From positions 62,001 through 126,000 of the forward strand of contig JASVEC010000012.1 in assembly GCA_030770535.1 (NCBI GenBank): DNA of 64,000 nucleotides. The letters are read 5' to 3'. Each line of letters opens with the position of its first letter. Within the stretch, counting starts at the first letter, position 1. Shown here in pieces: positions 33,328-45,178 of the stretch. A program made the position numbers and the translations under genes. Below the pieces are notes generated by a model that worked only from the letters and a program-made list of their open reading frames with translations, was not told where the DNA came from and made no database searches. Source of the DNA: Batkoa obscura. Lineage: Eukaryota > Entomophthoromycota > Entomophthoromycetes > Entomophthorales > Batkoaceae.

Positions 33328-36300
33328 TTAAGACAATTCAAACCCAGATTCTGAATTAATAGCATATAATAATTTCCTAAAAAAAACAATAAATTAATAG
33401 CTCATCCTAGTATTTCATAACTCAAAAACTTACTTTTTTAATATCGCTTTAGAGGAATAAATTGGTAACTTTAATAAATTAACACAAGTAGAGGCAGTTG
33501 GAAGCCACTCATCTGATCTACCAGAATCTCTAATACAAAGTGGTGGATTCAATGCTTTAAAACCTTGTAAGGGGGGTCTTTGACAAGAAGTAATAAATTT
33601 TAATAATCTAGCTACTGTATCATGATTCATTTCTTTAACAATTTCCCAAAAAGCAATAATTAATGGATGGTTTTGATCATATACTCCAGAATATACTGTG
33701 TTTTCTTGGAAGTCAGAGATTTGAATGGCTTGTTCGGTTCCACTTATTACCATTTGTAATTCTTTTTCATTAAACATTTTTAACCAATGTAAAGGTAGGA
33801 TTTCGTTAATTCCATTTAAAAAGGCTGTCGATTGTTTTTGAATTTGTTTATTTAATCGATAATTGGCTACATAATAAATATATTCAATTTTATTCATTGA
33901 AGTTACTGCTATCTTTTCGCCATTTGGTATTAATTCAATTGCCCTATTTCCTGTTGAATCTTTATCAATTAATGTAAAATTTAAGCCAAAATCTTTTTCT
34001 ACATCTCCAGTATATTTTTTTAAGATCATTAATCCTGAATATAATTCATTATCTAAGGATGGTAAATCATCAATATATGACTTTTTATTTAACCAATTTG
34101 ATAAAAAAAATTTAGCAAATGAAGCTTCAATTAATATACCTTCATATAATGCTTTACCTACCATCCTACCTAAAAATTCATAATATTTTAATCTGTTGGA
34201 ATTCCTATTAAATATGGAGGGATTAGGATATAATAAATGATCATTTGTTGTTGAAAATAATTGCATTTCAATTGAAAAGGCTTGATTCATTAATTCTTCT
34301 AAAAATTCTTTGAACACTCCTCCACCATCAATACCCGCTTCAGCCATTCCTAATTGATTCACTAAAGATATACTGATTCTTCCCTTTAATTTACTTCCTC
34401 GGGGATTTAATAATTCAAATCCATCTTCAAATATAGAACTTCTCCTTATTGTTACTGGTTGTTCTGCCCCTCTAGCAAATATTAAGGGAGCATTAACTTC
34501 AATTCTATAACAATGTAAAATTATTATTTATATTAATATATTAAACAATAAATCAAATTTTACCTTTGCCTTTCTAAAAACAATAATTGAGAAAAAATCT
34601 CAACTCTTTGATTAAAAGGCACTACAAATGGAATATTTTGTAATATATCACATAAAGGAGAAGGAACTGTTGATAAATTAAAATTCTCATCATCTTGTTG
34701 ATTCTCTAATGCAATTTGTAAATCAAAAAATTCTGTTGCAGCTTGATTAGCAAAATTTGAATTTTGAATTAAATGCCAGTTATTTAACCAAACATTATCA
34801 GATAAAAATTGCTGTCTTGAATTTTTAGCATGAATTTTACGTAATAAAGAAATGGCTAAACTTTTAAATTCTTCTAATGTTATTGTTGTATTAGAAATAT
34901 TTTTATCTAATTTATATGTATCTCTATTTAATATTAATTTTACCAAACAAGATGATAATATATTAATTAAATTTTCAAATTCCGTAGATGTTAACGAAGT
35001 AATACCATTATTGTCATCAATTTTATCATCACCTAAAACAGATAAATGTTGATCATTTGAAAATAAAAATAAATAAAATATGGACCAATCATCTTTGTAT
35101 ATTGGATCTATAAAAGAAATATAAATAAATATATTATAATAAAACATAATAAATAATATTTACCTTTTAACAGGTTCACATCAACATTTTGAATTCTTCT
35201 AATAAATTCAGATTGACAAACTAACTCCCATAATATTGGTACAAAAGAACGATTAATTTTATCGGTTGGAAAAGTACGATTAATTAAAGCAGAGATTCTA
35301 AATTTAGTATTTGGCCATTGAGTTATTATATTGAATAAATATAATGCTAATAGTTTTAAATTGGGATCATTTTGAGTAGTTATGTTTTTAAACATTCCTC
35401 TTAATAAATCAATACTCGCCAATTTTTCAATTGACTGCATTTGTTTCGTACTCGCAGTGATAGTTTCAGTATTTGCTTCTTTATATGATAGTTCCTCAGC
35501 TTGTTGTTTATTGACTTCAAGTTCATTATCGCTATCTATTTATTTTGTGTTGATAGTCTATTTATATAAAAATAATACTAGATAAACCTTACCATCTGAA
35601 TCTTCTGACTCAAAATCTTTTCGCTTATAAGAAACAGAAACTAAATAACTTAACACATTTATATAAATTAACTAAACAAAATAAAATATTAAACACGTAC
35701 ATATATATTAATATAGCTTACTAAATCTTTAGATTTCATTAATTTCAAATTCGGAGTACAATCCAATACATTACATAATAGTGTAAATGTGTTAACATTT
35801 ATCAACTTCGTTAAAATATTCTGAGCAATCAATTCCTCTAAAGTCATAATCAGCAACATAAAATTCAACTGTTTGCTTAATTGATTGAACAATTGATTTG
35901 AAAGTATATCTACTAAAGATAACAATGGTAAAAACTCCACTATAAAGGGTTTATAAATTTGTATTGTTTCAATGTCAAATGCTACTCGTAGTGTTTCTGG
36001 TTTTAATATTCTTCCTATAATAATAAAAATACTATTTCTGGTCTATTTAAATATGATTATTAATTTTCTACATAAAAATACGATTGGCTTACATAACCCG
36101 AGGTAATTGCTTTTTGAAATGCCTTATATATGCCATTATTAGCCAAACTAATCTGAATTAATCGATAAATGGAAGTGTTTTCTACTTTAATGCTATAGAA
36201 TAATTAAAATTTCATACATAAAAATAACTAAATTTAATTTACCTTAAATTATTAAAATATGATTTCTCCGTTATTGCAAGTATAAAATTCAATGTTGAGG

Positions 36301-36974
36301 AACTATTTTAAACATCAAAATTAGTTATTATTTAAGATAAATAAAATTGACTTACCTAGTATCTTTGAACGCTTTAATCCCCAATTTGGCCAGAGAATTG
36401 ATCATATATGGCCAACAGCTAGGAACTAGAGTACTATATAATGGACTGAGAACAAAAGGAACTAATCAAAATATTTATTAAAGCCAAAAACTACAATATA
36501 GAAACTACTATTACTTTGAATATCAGAGCCACTCAGTTGAACTTGTTTACTACCTGTGTCAAGTAAAAAGACAACTCGTTCAATATCTCTTTTTTTATCA
36601 TAAAAAGAAGATATTAAACAAACTAATTGGTAAAAAGTATCATAGTGATCCACTATTTCCTCAGTATTTGACTGTAATTTGGAAATAAGCTGATCAAATT
36701 CTACTCTTCTTTCTTCAGCAATTTGCAACTTATAAAGAAATTTTCTCGAACTTGTCTATATAAAAAAATTTTTAAAAAATAATCACAATTAGCTTGATTA
36801 TAATCAAAACCTTACCTGAATAATACTAGCTGATTTATTTCTAATCCTAGTTTCCTCTCTCTTTTTCCTTTCTTCTCTATTGTGGTTTAATATCTCTTGC
36901 TTGCTTAAACTTGCCGTTTTGCCTCCAAGGTTTATTGCCTTACGTTGAGTACTTTTTCCTTCAAAATTCCACAT
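33328..36974 (-). CDS. HUL5: HECT E3/E4 ubiquitin ligase, Hul5/UBE3C family
   Basis: About ten introns. Start ATG at 36974 (MWNFEGKSTQRKAINLGGKT), followed by an IQ-like basic helix (REERKKREETRIRNKSAS) as in UBE3C. The middle is a helical region. The C-terminal HECT domain is complete: GIDGGGVFKEFLEELMNQ, YYEFLGRMVGKALYEGI, HWLKMFNEKELQMVISG, KFITSCQRPPLQGF, then ASTCVNLLKLP with the catalytic Cys, and the terminal exon with INSESGFELS. Ending in FELS is characteristic of this family. Hul5 extends ubiquitin chains on proteasome-bound and misfolded substrates. No frame disruptions are seen. Introns near the N terminus are placed only approximately. Confidence 0.88.
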
Positions 36975-37271
36975 TTTTGTATTTGTTTTCTTCTATATTT
37001 TGTTTTGCTTGTTTTGTTTATTTGTTTTATTTATAACGAAGTAGACATGTTGAATTATAAATTAAGAAGTTTACTGCCTTGCTTGGTCAATCGCTTGAAT
37101 TTTAACTTTATGACGATAGTGTGGGTTGATTGGTTGGAGTTTAAGGCTTCAGAGGTTTGGTTTTTTTTCAAAATCGTTAAAAGTTTTTTGATGTTCACAA
37201 CATAGAAATATTTAATAATAAATGAAAGTATTTACATTGAAAAGATTTTATATAAAAGTTATTTCAATGCA

Positions 37272-37308
<37 letters not shown>

Positions 37309-38012
37309 GTTATTATTAGTTGATTGATCTTTTTTATATAATTGAACACATTTTTAAACTCAGTAATATTTGTATTTTAATTACTAATAAATATATTTGG
37401 GGGTATTTTTTTTTGATTTCATGACTTTTTCGATCTTGAAAGTGCTATTTAAATAGAAAAGTTAAAGTTCTTTAACAAAAAGGGACATCCCCATATTTTT
37501 TGTAAAAAAAAGAACATTTAAACTAGAAAAAAGCTGAGTTGTAAGTTTAAATAAATAGTAATCATTTAATAACCATGGTTTATTAAACAAAATACATTAT
37601 GTCTGATTACATATAAAGTGTTTCAATATATCTTTAATTAAAATGAGCAATAGCATTCTTACTTAATACTTACTTTTTGTTATAGCAAACCTAGTCACAA
37701 ACCCATGCTATCCCTCTTTTAACGCAAAAACTTAGGCACTTCAACGCAAAATCTACAATTTATTCACTAAAATCTGCAACCCATCCTCAAATTCCTCAAC
37801 CACTCTAAAAAAAAGCAATTTTTGAATTTAAAAGGCAAATCTCAACCTTAGAAAAAATGAACGAATCAATTACGAAACTGCACCAATTTTGAACCAAAGA
37901 AATTGGAAGTTTGAATCATTCAAAGTTGTGATGGAAGAAGAATTTTTATAAAAGATAAAGGAAGATTGGGGATTGGATAATTTTTGACTTTGAATTAAGA
38001 AAGGTTGAAAAT
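36975..38012. other. Divergent spacer, HUL5/WD40 gene
   Basis: Contains an ATT microsatellite at 37275-37318 and MITE copy 12. It must hold the promoters of both flanking genes. No gene is supported. Confidence 0.55.
37399..37495 (+). mobile_element. MITE-like element, copy 12 (diverged)
   Basis: One of the most diverged copies: left end GGGGGTATTTTT, core AAGTGCTATTTAAATAG, right end GGGACATCCCC. The bases ATATTT flank it on both sides, consistent with a 6-bp target duplication. Confidence 0.7.
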
Positions 38013-40203
38013 ATGGATGTATCGGATGTGGATTTTGGTAAGCTATTTATTTTTATATATTGTATAGAGAAAGATTGAGAAATAAAAGCGTTCAATTCAT
38101 TGATTATAATAAAATTAATTAATTTTATTATATCTTTACAATCAAGTATAATACTTGAATTGCTCCTTTTTACTATTAAAAGATTTTTTTTATATTATGT
38201 TTATTGGTCATATTTATCAATAATACTTATCTTTAGATTTATCGGAACTTGAAAAAGAGATAGATGATGATGAAGATTTTGTTGTTTCAAAAAAAAAAAA
38301 TAAAGCAAAGACGGGCTATAAGAAGTAAGTTTTTGATTACAGTATTTAGTAGAAGTTTAAAGGTTTACTTTTTTATATATAGAGTAACAGAGGTTAAGAA
38401 AAAAAGTGTTAAAGGTAAGAATTTAGATTATTTTATGTTTAATGAAATTAGGTATTTATGATATATTAAAGGAAAGAGTAAGAAAATAGTTAAGAGTACA
38501 AAGAAAAAGGAGGAAGTAAAAGAGAAGGTAAGTATTAGTATCATTTTCTTTAATAATATTATTAACTATTTATATTTATTCATTTTAATGTTAGAAAGAT
38601 AAATTAGATCCCAAATTAATCACCAAACTATCATATATGTTTATGGATACATATTCTCCAATAGATGAAAAAAGCGCTATAAACAGCCTTAATGACGGAT
38701 CGTTTATACCATTAGAATATAATATACAAGATCAAGGTAATAAATTAATTATAGTCTATATTTTTTTAATAAAAGCTAATATTTCCCTTCATATAGGCCC
38801 TATCTTAGGTTTACAACTCTCTAAAGATAACAAATTATTAGCAACAATGAGCTCCTTAGGTCATATAAAACTATGGGAAATTGGAAGTTTTAAACTATTA
38901 GCAACCTTAAGAGATAATGAAGAAACAGAAATAGATGAATTTTATAAAGGCCAATTTTCACCCACACAACAATACTTTGTGGCCGGAGGAAAAAGAAAGG
39001 ATCGTACAATTTGGTCTGAACAAGACAATGATAATAAAATAATTGATTGTTATATTAAAGTAGGTTGTATTATGATATTAATTGTAGTTAAGGGTTTAAA
39101 TTAACTAATCAGCTATTATTAGGTCTTTGATTTATTAACTGGGAAAGTGATCAATTTATTAAAAGCACATACAGAAGAAATCTTATCTATCAAACAAGTT
39201 TATTTTAAAAGTCAAAATTATTATTTATCTACTTCTCAAGACGGTTATATTTATAAATGGTTATTATCAAAGGATCATAAAGAAATTATAAGCTCAACAA
39301 GGATGCAAGATAATGATACTTGTATGGCCTTTAATGTATCATTCTTACCTAATACAGGGAATAAATATTTTTTGGGGGCATGTGATAATATGATCAAATT
39401 ATTTGATTTTGAGCAGGCAAAGGCAAGGGTTCTTTATATTTTTGTATAAGTAATATATTAATTATTTTTTTAGCCAATTCAAAAATTTGAATCACCCTAT
39501 AGCTCTTATTGTGATAATATCAAATTTTTAAATCTATTTTCAGATGTTAAAGAACAACTTGATAGCTTATATGAAGATCAAATAGAAGATAATGATAATG
39601 AAAGAAATCATGCTTATTTTATTAGTCGAGGGGTAGAATTATTAGATGATGATGGAAATATGTTAACAGATGCTGAAAATACAGTGAATTTACATATATT
39701 ATGTTATCCAAAGTTTAGCGGTGATACATTTAAAATTAAGAATTTAAAGTGTTTTAAGGATGAAAGGTAGGGTTTATAATAATGATATAATAGTAAATTA
39801 AATTGCTGGTTTTCTATTTATTTAGGTATGCCTCTAATTCTTGGTATATTAATATTACAAGTAACGGAAGATATGTAATGGCACCAACAGTTAATGGAGA
39901 AGTATTTATATATTGTTTAATTACTGGAAATGTGAAAGGAGTTTTAAAAGATCATAGTGGTAAGTTTTAGAATTTCATATTTAAAATGAATTAAGTAATA
40001 TAATTTAATTGTTTATTATTAATTAGATATAGAAATCCGAGATTTAATCTTTCATCCTAATGAAAAATATTTTTTTACTTGTTCTGAAGGTAAATTTTAC
40101 AATTATTTATTTAGAACTTATAAGTTAATAACTTTTTTATATAGATGGTAAAGTAATTGTCTATGGTCAAGATGATGAAAATGGATTTATTGATTTAAAT
40201 TAA
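38013..40203 (+). CDS. WD40-repeat protein with acidic N terminus
   Basis: About ten exons from ATG 38013 (MDVSDVDF) to stop 40201-40203. The N terminus is acidic (LEKEIDDDEDFVV) and then Lys-rich (a KKKEEVKEK stretch), as in nuclear proteins. WD-type blades follow: GPILGLQLSKDNKLLAT then GHIKLWEIGS; GQFSPTQQYFVAGG; YYLSTSQDGYIYKWLLS; YFLGACDNMIKLFDF; NITSNGRYVMAPTVNGEVFI; and DLIFHPNEKYFFTCSEDGK. That makes one propeller. I do not recognise an orthologue with certainty. WD40 proteins are binding platforms, so a complex subunit role is likely but unspecified. The gene is divergent from HUL5. Confidence 0.75.
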
Positions 40204-40505
40204 ACACATTGTTAGATGAATTCTATTATAATTAGAAGAAATTATTAAAAAATTAATGTTTGCCTTGTTTTTGATTATAATTGATTTTTATTGTTGTTAA
40301 ATTAGTTGAGAGTTTGCTTATATTTTAAGCTTAAAAAATAAAAAATGTTTTAAGAAAAAAATTATAAACTTTTAACAATTAAAACATACAAATCAAATTC
40401 AAATTTATTAATTTATTTATTAGTAACAACGAAAGCAAAGAATAAAGAGAAATCACAGAAGAAATCACAGAAGATAACATGAGAAGAAATAACCGATAAC
40501 AATAA
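40204..40505. other. Short convergent spacer
   Basis: The 302 bp between the WD40 stop and the lipase stop hold nothing recognisable beyond A/T-rich 3' ends. Confidence 0.5.
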
Positions 40506-41585
40506 TTAACAATTATTATTGTATAAATTGGTGGAAATATTAGCAAAAAGATCCTTAGAGTTAAATTTAATATCAGGTCTATCAGCAGTAAATAAATTTT
40601 TATCCGTTTCATCTAACACCATCAAATGAGATGAATTAATAGTATCCAGATGTTTTCCCCATTTAGCCGAATTAACAGAAACTACACCATCATTAATACC
40701 TTCATATTTATTAATAACATAATAAGGAAATAAAAGAGATGGGTTGCTTAATGGGGCCGTATCTACTTTTGTTGAATAAGAATAATATTTGATATTGGGA
40801 TTGTTGGGAGTATTAGGATTAAAATAATTTTTCATATAATTACAATTTAAATTAAAATAAGCTGGCTTATTTAACAAATATTTTAATAAATTATACATAT
40901 AAATATTAGTATTATATAATTTAGTTAATACACTTAACATTGTTTCTTGTTGACTTTTGTCATTATTATTGGTATTATTCTTCATTTCATTTAATATTTT
41001 TAAAAAATAATCAATTAAGTACGAGCCTCTATGTGGAGTGGAGATCGTAGTTAATGATAATACATTGTATTTTTTCTCTTGAATATGTGTAATTAAATAT
41101 CTAGAATCTAAACCACCCATAGAATGACCAATTAAATTGACTTGTCTATCTTTACACAGTTTATTTAATTGTTCATTTAATTGGTAAGCTCTTTCTTTAA
41201 TAGTACCAATTTCATTTACTTTCGTAATAATCACTTCATTTCCCATTTTCTCTAAACTTTCTTTAATTCCTGGCCAATAATGGGTTTGTAATCGTGGATA
41301 ATTTTTAGGTCCTTTAACATCATAACCGTATAATCCATGACATAATACAATCACTCCTTTACATGCTTTATTGGCGGGAAGGAAATTATATTCTTCAAAA
41401 TTGTTTTGTTGCTGGAAATGATTGTGATTAAAAGTGGGAGCATTATTGTTGATACTAGTCACAACTCGTTTATATTTTTGCTCAAGTAAAGAATTGAGTT
41501 TAGTGATGCTTTGTTTTTTTAATAAAATAAAATTGTTAATGAAATTAGTTGCAGTAGCTTTAAAATTAAGACTGATGGTTGCCAT
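40506..41585 (-). CDS. Lipase-like alpha/beta hydrolase
   Basis: Intronless 359-residue protein. The oxyanion-hole region GVIVLCHGLYGY (residues about 77-88) and the nucleophile elbow LIGHSMGGLDSRYL (Ser at about 155) define a lipase of the triacylglycerol-lipase/acyltransferase type. Supporting blocks are TTISTPHRGSYLIDYFLKIL, GINDGVVSVNSAKWG and INSSHLMVLDETD, where the His is the likely catalytic one. The Asp could be the one in TKVDTAPLSNP or nearby. The first 40 residues are basic and lack acids, so mitochondrial targeting is possible. Such enzymes act on glycerides or phospholipids in fungi; the substrate is not deducible. It has low-complexity Asn runs typical of the window. Confidence 0.82.
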   Translation of the reverse strand: MATISLNFKATATNFINNFILLKKQSITKLNSLLEQKYKRVVTSINNNAPTFNHNHFQQQNNFEEYNFLPANKACKGVIVLCHGLYGYDVKGPKNYPRLQTHYWPGIKESLEKMGNEVIITKVNEIGTIKERAYQLNEQLNKLCKDRQVNLIGHSMGGLDSRYLITHIQEKKYNVLSLTTISTPHRGSYLIDYFLKILNEMKNNTNNNDKSQQETMLSVLTKLYNTNIYMYNLLKYLLNKPAYFNLNCNYMKNYFNPNTPNNPNIKYYSYSTKVDTAPLSNPSLLFPYYVINKYEGINDGVVSVNSAKWGKHLDTINSSHLMVLDETDKNLFTADRPDIKFNSKDLFANISTNLYNNNC

Positions 41586-42787
41586 GTTGAGAAGATCAAG
41601 TATTGAAATAAAAAGGATAGATAAAAATTAAAATAAAAAAAGCTAATAGATACAAAGATGATTTTTAGATATTAAATAATTAGATTTGAAAAATTAAAAC
41701 TGGATTTGATATTGTTTCAATACTTTATTTATACGTTTCATTTCATTAAATTTTATCAACTAATTTATTATTCCCACGCTCTAACAAACACCACTCTATT
41801 TTATTGTTCAAGATAAACTTTGAGGATCAAATCAAATTAAATTGATAAACCACCTGATTAACTTAACCAATTAAAGTTAAAATTATTATGTAAATTGGAC
41901 CATTTAACCAATGAGATTAAAAACAACTCTCAGCTTAGAAATTGATAAAGAAATCCAATTTAATGGAAAAAAATCATTGGCTCTTCTTTTAATGAAGGAA
42001 GTAAAGTGACCAAATTATTCTATGAAGTTATAAAATTGCTATTAATAAATGAAATAAATTACTTCTAGTGGAATATTTTGATTGAAGCTTAAGCCTATTT
42101 TACTTTCAAAACCAACAATGTTTTTATTAGCCAATAGTCTTTTTTAATATGTAAAATAGAGAAATTAAATATCCGTTCTAATGATTAATCATAATGTCAT
42201 TTTATAATTTATTAAATTATAAACAATTCATTAAGAATATTATGTTATTATGTTATAATAAGTGTAATTTTTTTGTAATGTTGATCCCTCTATTACTACT
42301 AATAAATGTTAATATTTGTAAAACAATACAATATTCTAGTTTTATGAAGTTAAATATTGTTTAAAATATATATAATTTCAATTTAAGCTTTAAATTAAAT
42401 TAAAATAAATTTAATGTTTCAAAAATTGTCATTCGTTTTCTTTGTTTTTAACCAGCTGAATCCAATCACGTTATCTACTATTGATTGGTAATAAATTGTA
42501 TATTTTTTTATATGGTAAATTTAACTGAAACAAAAGTTGAATTAAATTTCAATTTGAAAAAGTTTTTTTCAACATTTGAGTTTAAAATTTTTGAATTTTA
42601 TATTAAATAAAATAGGGACTATTTTCAAGCTAAAAAAAACGTTTTACTATGGATGGTGGAACTTTTAATATATTAGATAACTTCATAAGTAACGACGCAA
42701 AATTTCAACCAAAAAGCAGTGCTTTTGGCTAAAACAGTAAATTCAATCTTTGAACTTTTCAATAAAGAGCTAATTTTTAACAGTCAA

Positions 42788-42900
42788 TTTTTTTGTAGCA
42801 TAATCGGTCTAATTAGTAGTTTTTTTGGCTGAGATTTATATTTTTCTAAAAAACAGTAGCAACTTTGCAAAAAGTATCTTTATACTGCTGCAATCTATTA
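42788..42900 (+). repeat. Degenerate dispersed repeat R3, copy 2
   Basis: Begins TTTTTTTGTAGCATAA and continues with TTTTTCTAAAAAACAGTAGC, roughly parallel to parts of 53325-53450. The similarity is weak and by eye only. Confidence 0.25.
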
Positions 42901-43066
42901 CCCTCAATAAAAAACTCTACAAATTTTCCCACTTTTTGCGCCATTGTTTATGGAATTACCTAATAAATTCAATTCAAAATTCACTTTTTATTAAATGTTT
43001 TTAAGCTTGTTCCAAATTCTAAATTGATTAAATATTAAAGCACAATAACAGCTACAGATTATTAAT

Positions 43067-43161
43067 AAAGGGATATTTGTTGGTTTCATCATTCTTTCCA
43101 CTAAGTGCAATTTGAGAGGAAAAATTATTAGTAAAATCATCAAACAAAAATACATCCCCAA
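43067..43161 (+). mobile_element. MITE-like element, copy 13
   Basis: Forward copy with a diverged left end (AAGGGATATTTGTTGG), core AAGTGCAATTTGAGAGG, and right end ATACATCCCCAAAT. It lies about 230 bp upstream of the secreted-peptide gene. Confidence 0.7.
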
Positions 43162-43371
43162 ATGCTAAAATAATCAGTTTTTAAGGACAATTCAACTTTA
43201 TATTTGAAACTGATTATGAAATAGTCGTTGTATGAGGAGAATATTAAATCAAGTTAAAGCATATTAAAAAAACACAGTCTTGTTAAAGTAATGTAATAAA
43301 GGATATAGAATATAAAAATAAATACCAAAATAAAATTTTGAATTAAAATCTTATTCTCTTAACTATTAATT

Positions 43372-43394
43372 ACTATCTGTTAAACTAGCTGATA
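43372..43394 (+). promoter_or_regulatory. Conserved leader before secreted-peptide ATG
   Basis: The 23 bases ending at the ATG (beginning ACTATCTGTTAAAC) match 18169-18147 on the minus strand with four differences. The 5' leader was therefore part of the duplicated unit. Confidence 0.6.
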
Positions 43395-43607
43395 ATGAAT
43401 ACCAAACTGACTGCTTTTTTTATACCTATTATTTTTGCTGCACCAACCATAGTCCAAAACAATAATGAGCCAATTATTACTGATGTTAGTAGGGATTGCG
43501 GTATAGGATCATTAATCCCAATATGTTTATTAAATTCAAATGATATAAAATTAGTTGATAATAGCATAAAACGAGCTAGTAATGCTGTTTTTCAAAAAAA
43601 TCATTAA
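43395..43607 (+). CDS. Small secreted peptide, family member 2 (intact)
   Basis: A 70-residue intact frame. Residues 1-21 form a secretion signal (MNTKLTAFFIPIIFAAPTIV) ending at a P-x-IVQN block shared with the 18.1-kb locus. The mature part is about 49 residues with two cysteines spaced C-x8-C (CGIGSLIPIC), then LLNSNDIKLVD, then SIKRASN and a basic end. Two Cys could form one disulfide. TATA-like AT-rich sequence (GAATATAAAAATAA) lies about 80 bp upstream. A MITE remnant starts about 30 bp after the stop. I know of no named family with this pattern. It could be an effector-like or signalling peptide, but no function is shown by the sequence. Confidence 0.6.
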   Translation: MNTKLTAFFIPIIFAAPTIVQNNNEPIITDVSRDCGIGSLIPICLLNSNDIKLVDNSIKRASNAVFQKNH

Positions 43608-43637
43608 TTATTTTCCTGCTACTATCCTTATTGCTGA

Positions 43638-43695
43638 AGCACTATTCGAGCAGAAAAGCTATCAATAAAACTTTTAAACAAAAAATACATTTCAA
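43638..43695 (+). mobile_element. MITE-like element, right-half remnant
   Basis: Only the right part is recognisable: CACTATTCGAGCAGAAAAG, then ACTTTTAAACAAAAAATACAT. The left arm is missing or diverged. Confidence 0.6.
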
Positions 43696-43880
43696 ATTAG
43701 TATTTTAAAAAATAAAAATAAAAAACAAGGTAAAAATTTTGAATAAAAAAAATCTTTATAGTTTATTTAACCTAGTTTTAAAAAGATAGCCAATAATAAA
43801 CGATTAATGCTTTGTCTTATATATATTAAACCAAGTGTAAAAAAGAGTTTTTTTTAGCAAAAAAAGTTAATAAATATGAA

Positions 43881-44114
43881 AATTAATATTTAATAGTTAG
43901 AGTTAAAAGCAGTTTTTGCTTAATTAACTGGCTGTAAGTCAAAAAGTCTTAGTTTATATAACTAATATAGGCTTAAATTAATAAAAATAATATGTAATAA
44001 TCTACAAATCATGTAAAGCAAATAAAAAGATATTATTGTAAAATCTACATAAGATATTATAAAACTTAATAGTTGTGAAATATTGCTTCATCAGCTCTCG
44101 GATTAATTGTAACG
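43881..44114 (-). repeat. Repeat family R2, copy B (inverted)
   Basis: The reverse complement aligns with copy A: ACAATTAATCCGAGAG, CTATTAAGTTTTATAATAT, TTATATAAACTAAG, TTAATTAAGCAAAAACTGC. It lies head-to-head with copy C. Confidence 0.75.
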
Positions 44115-44269
44115 TAATAATCATTTAACTTGTTTACAAAACTAGTTGTAGCTTTGTAATCTATTTGATCGTGGTTCATGTGGTACAATCAGCTCAGAGC
44201 TCCTTGTTTTGATTTGCTGTGAGAATTTCTAACTTCACATTGCAAAGAATATAAAAGAGATTCTTCAAT

Positions 44270-44525
44270 ATGATAACTCGATGCTTTTTAACTGAATTAC
44301 TCCCTGATATTGTACCATTAATAAAGCCACTAAGTCTTTCTGACAACATCTTACGTAGATTTTACAGTAGTATCTTCTATTTTATTTGTTTTACATAGTT
44401 CATAGCCTATTGTACACTATTATTATTCATTTAAATCTATGTTATTTATATAAACTAACACCGTTCGATTCAAGGCAAGTTAATGAAGCAAGAACTGCTT
44501 TTTAACTCCAACCACTGAGTACCAA
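44270..44525 (+). repeat. Repeat family R2, copy C
   Basis: Aligns with copy A across about 240 bp: GAATTACTCCCTGATATTGT, ACGTAGATTTTACAGTAGT, ATAGTTCATAGCC, TTATATAAACTA, GTTAATGAAGCAAGAACTGC. A forward frame here begins FLTELLPDIVPLIKPL, which faintly recalls an F-box start; copy A has LFPDIILFNKAI in the same place. Confidence 0.75.
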
Positions 44526-44534
44526 CTTTCACAA

Positions 44535-44636
44535 CGAGGATGTTTTTTTTGGTTTCATTACTTTTTCCATCTTTTAAACGCTATTTGAGTGAAAAGATTG
44601 TTAGTAAAATTCTTAAACAAAAAATACATCCCCATA
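44535..44636 (+). mobile_element. MITE-like element, copy 15
   Basis: Forward copy: GAGGATGTTTTTTTTGG at the left, core AAACGCTATTTGAGTG, right end ATACATCCCCATATAA. It begins about 10 bp after R2 copy C. Confidence 0.8.
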
Positions 44637-44770
44637 TAAGCTATCTTAGTTAAACTTTTACTAATTTGGTAATTTTTATTAAATTTAATACAAATTCTGC
44701 TAACTTGTAATATAAATTATAATAAAATAATTTAAAACTATGTTGAGTACTTTGGGTTTTTAATAAAAAA

Positions 44771-44796
44771 ATGAAACCAATTTAGACATCCCCATA
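44771..44796 (+). repeat. Short repeat ending AGACATCCCCATA, unit 1
   Basis: ATGAAACCAATTTAGACATC resembles 45154-45173. Both follow a TTTTTAATAAA-type context, so this may be an old local duplication or a distant derivative of a MITE end. Confidence 0.35.
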
Positions 44797-45153
44797 TTTC
44801 TTTTTCCTATTAAAATTATTTTGAAATTAAATTAGAAACTAAATAAATAAATATCAACCATAAATTTTTTAATGATAAAATTCTATTAGATAAAATTCTA
44901 CAGTATATTATTTAATCATATTTTATAAAATTAGTTATAATAATTATTTGTATTAACTCATACATTATTGGATATTCGATTTTTATTATGATTTTTAAAA
45001 CTGTTAAATACTTTTGCTTTTTAATAAAGAATTTAATTTATAGAATTTTAAGCAAAGTTCTTAAATCCAAAATATTTAAAAATTGAGTTTTATTTTGTTA
45101 ACATTTTATTGGTTACCCTATTTATAGTCTAAAATTTAAAAATTAGATAAAAA

Positions 45154-45178
45154 ATGAAATCAATCCAGACATCCTTAT
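45154..45178 (+). repeat. Short repeat ending AGACATCC, unit 2
   Basis: ATGAAATCAATCCAGACATC, three differences from unit 1 over 20 bases, about 380 bp away. Confidence 0.35.

Larger units (their letters stand above)
41586..43394. other. Intergenic, lipase to secreted-peptide gene
   Basis: No gene supported across 1.8 kb. It contains MITE copy 13 and, at 42788-42900, a block vaguely like repeat R3. The last 23 bases are conserved upstream of the paralogous locus near 18.1 kb. Confidence 0.5.

Noticed and set aside
25160-37318. TTA/ATT runs considered as a satellite or centromere signal
   Set aside because: They are short trinucleotide runs in an intron and a spacer, without higher-order structure.
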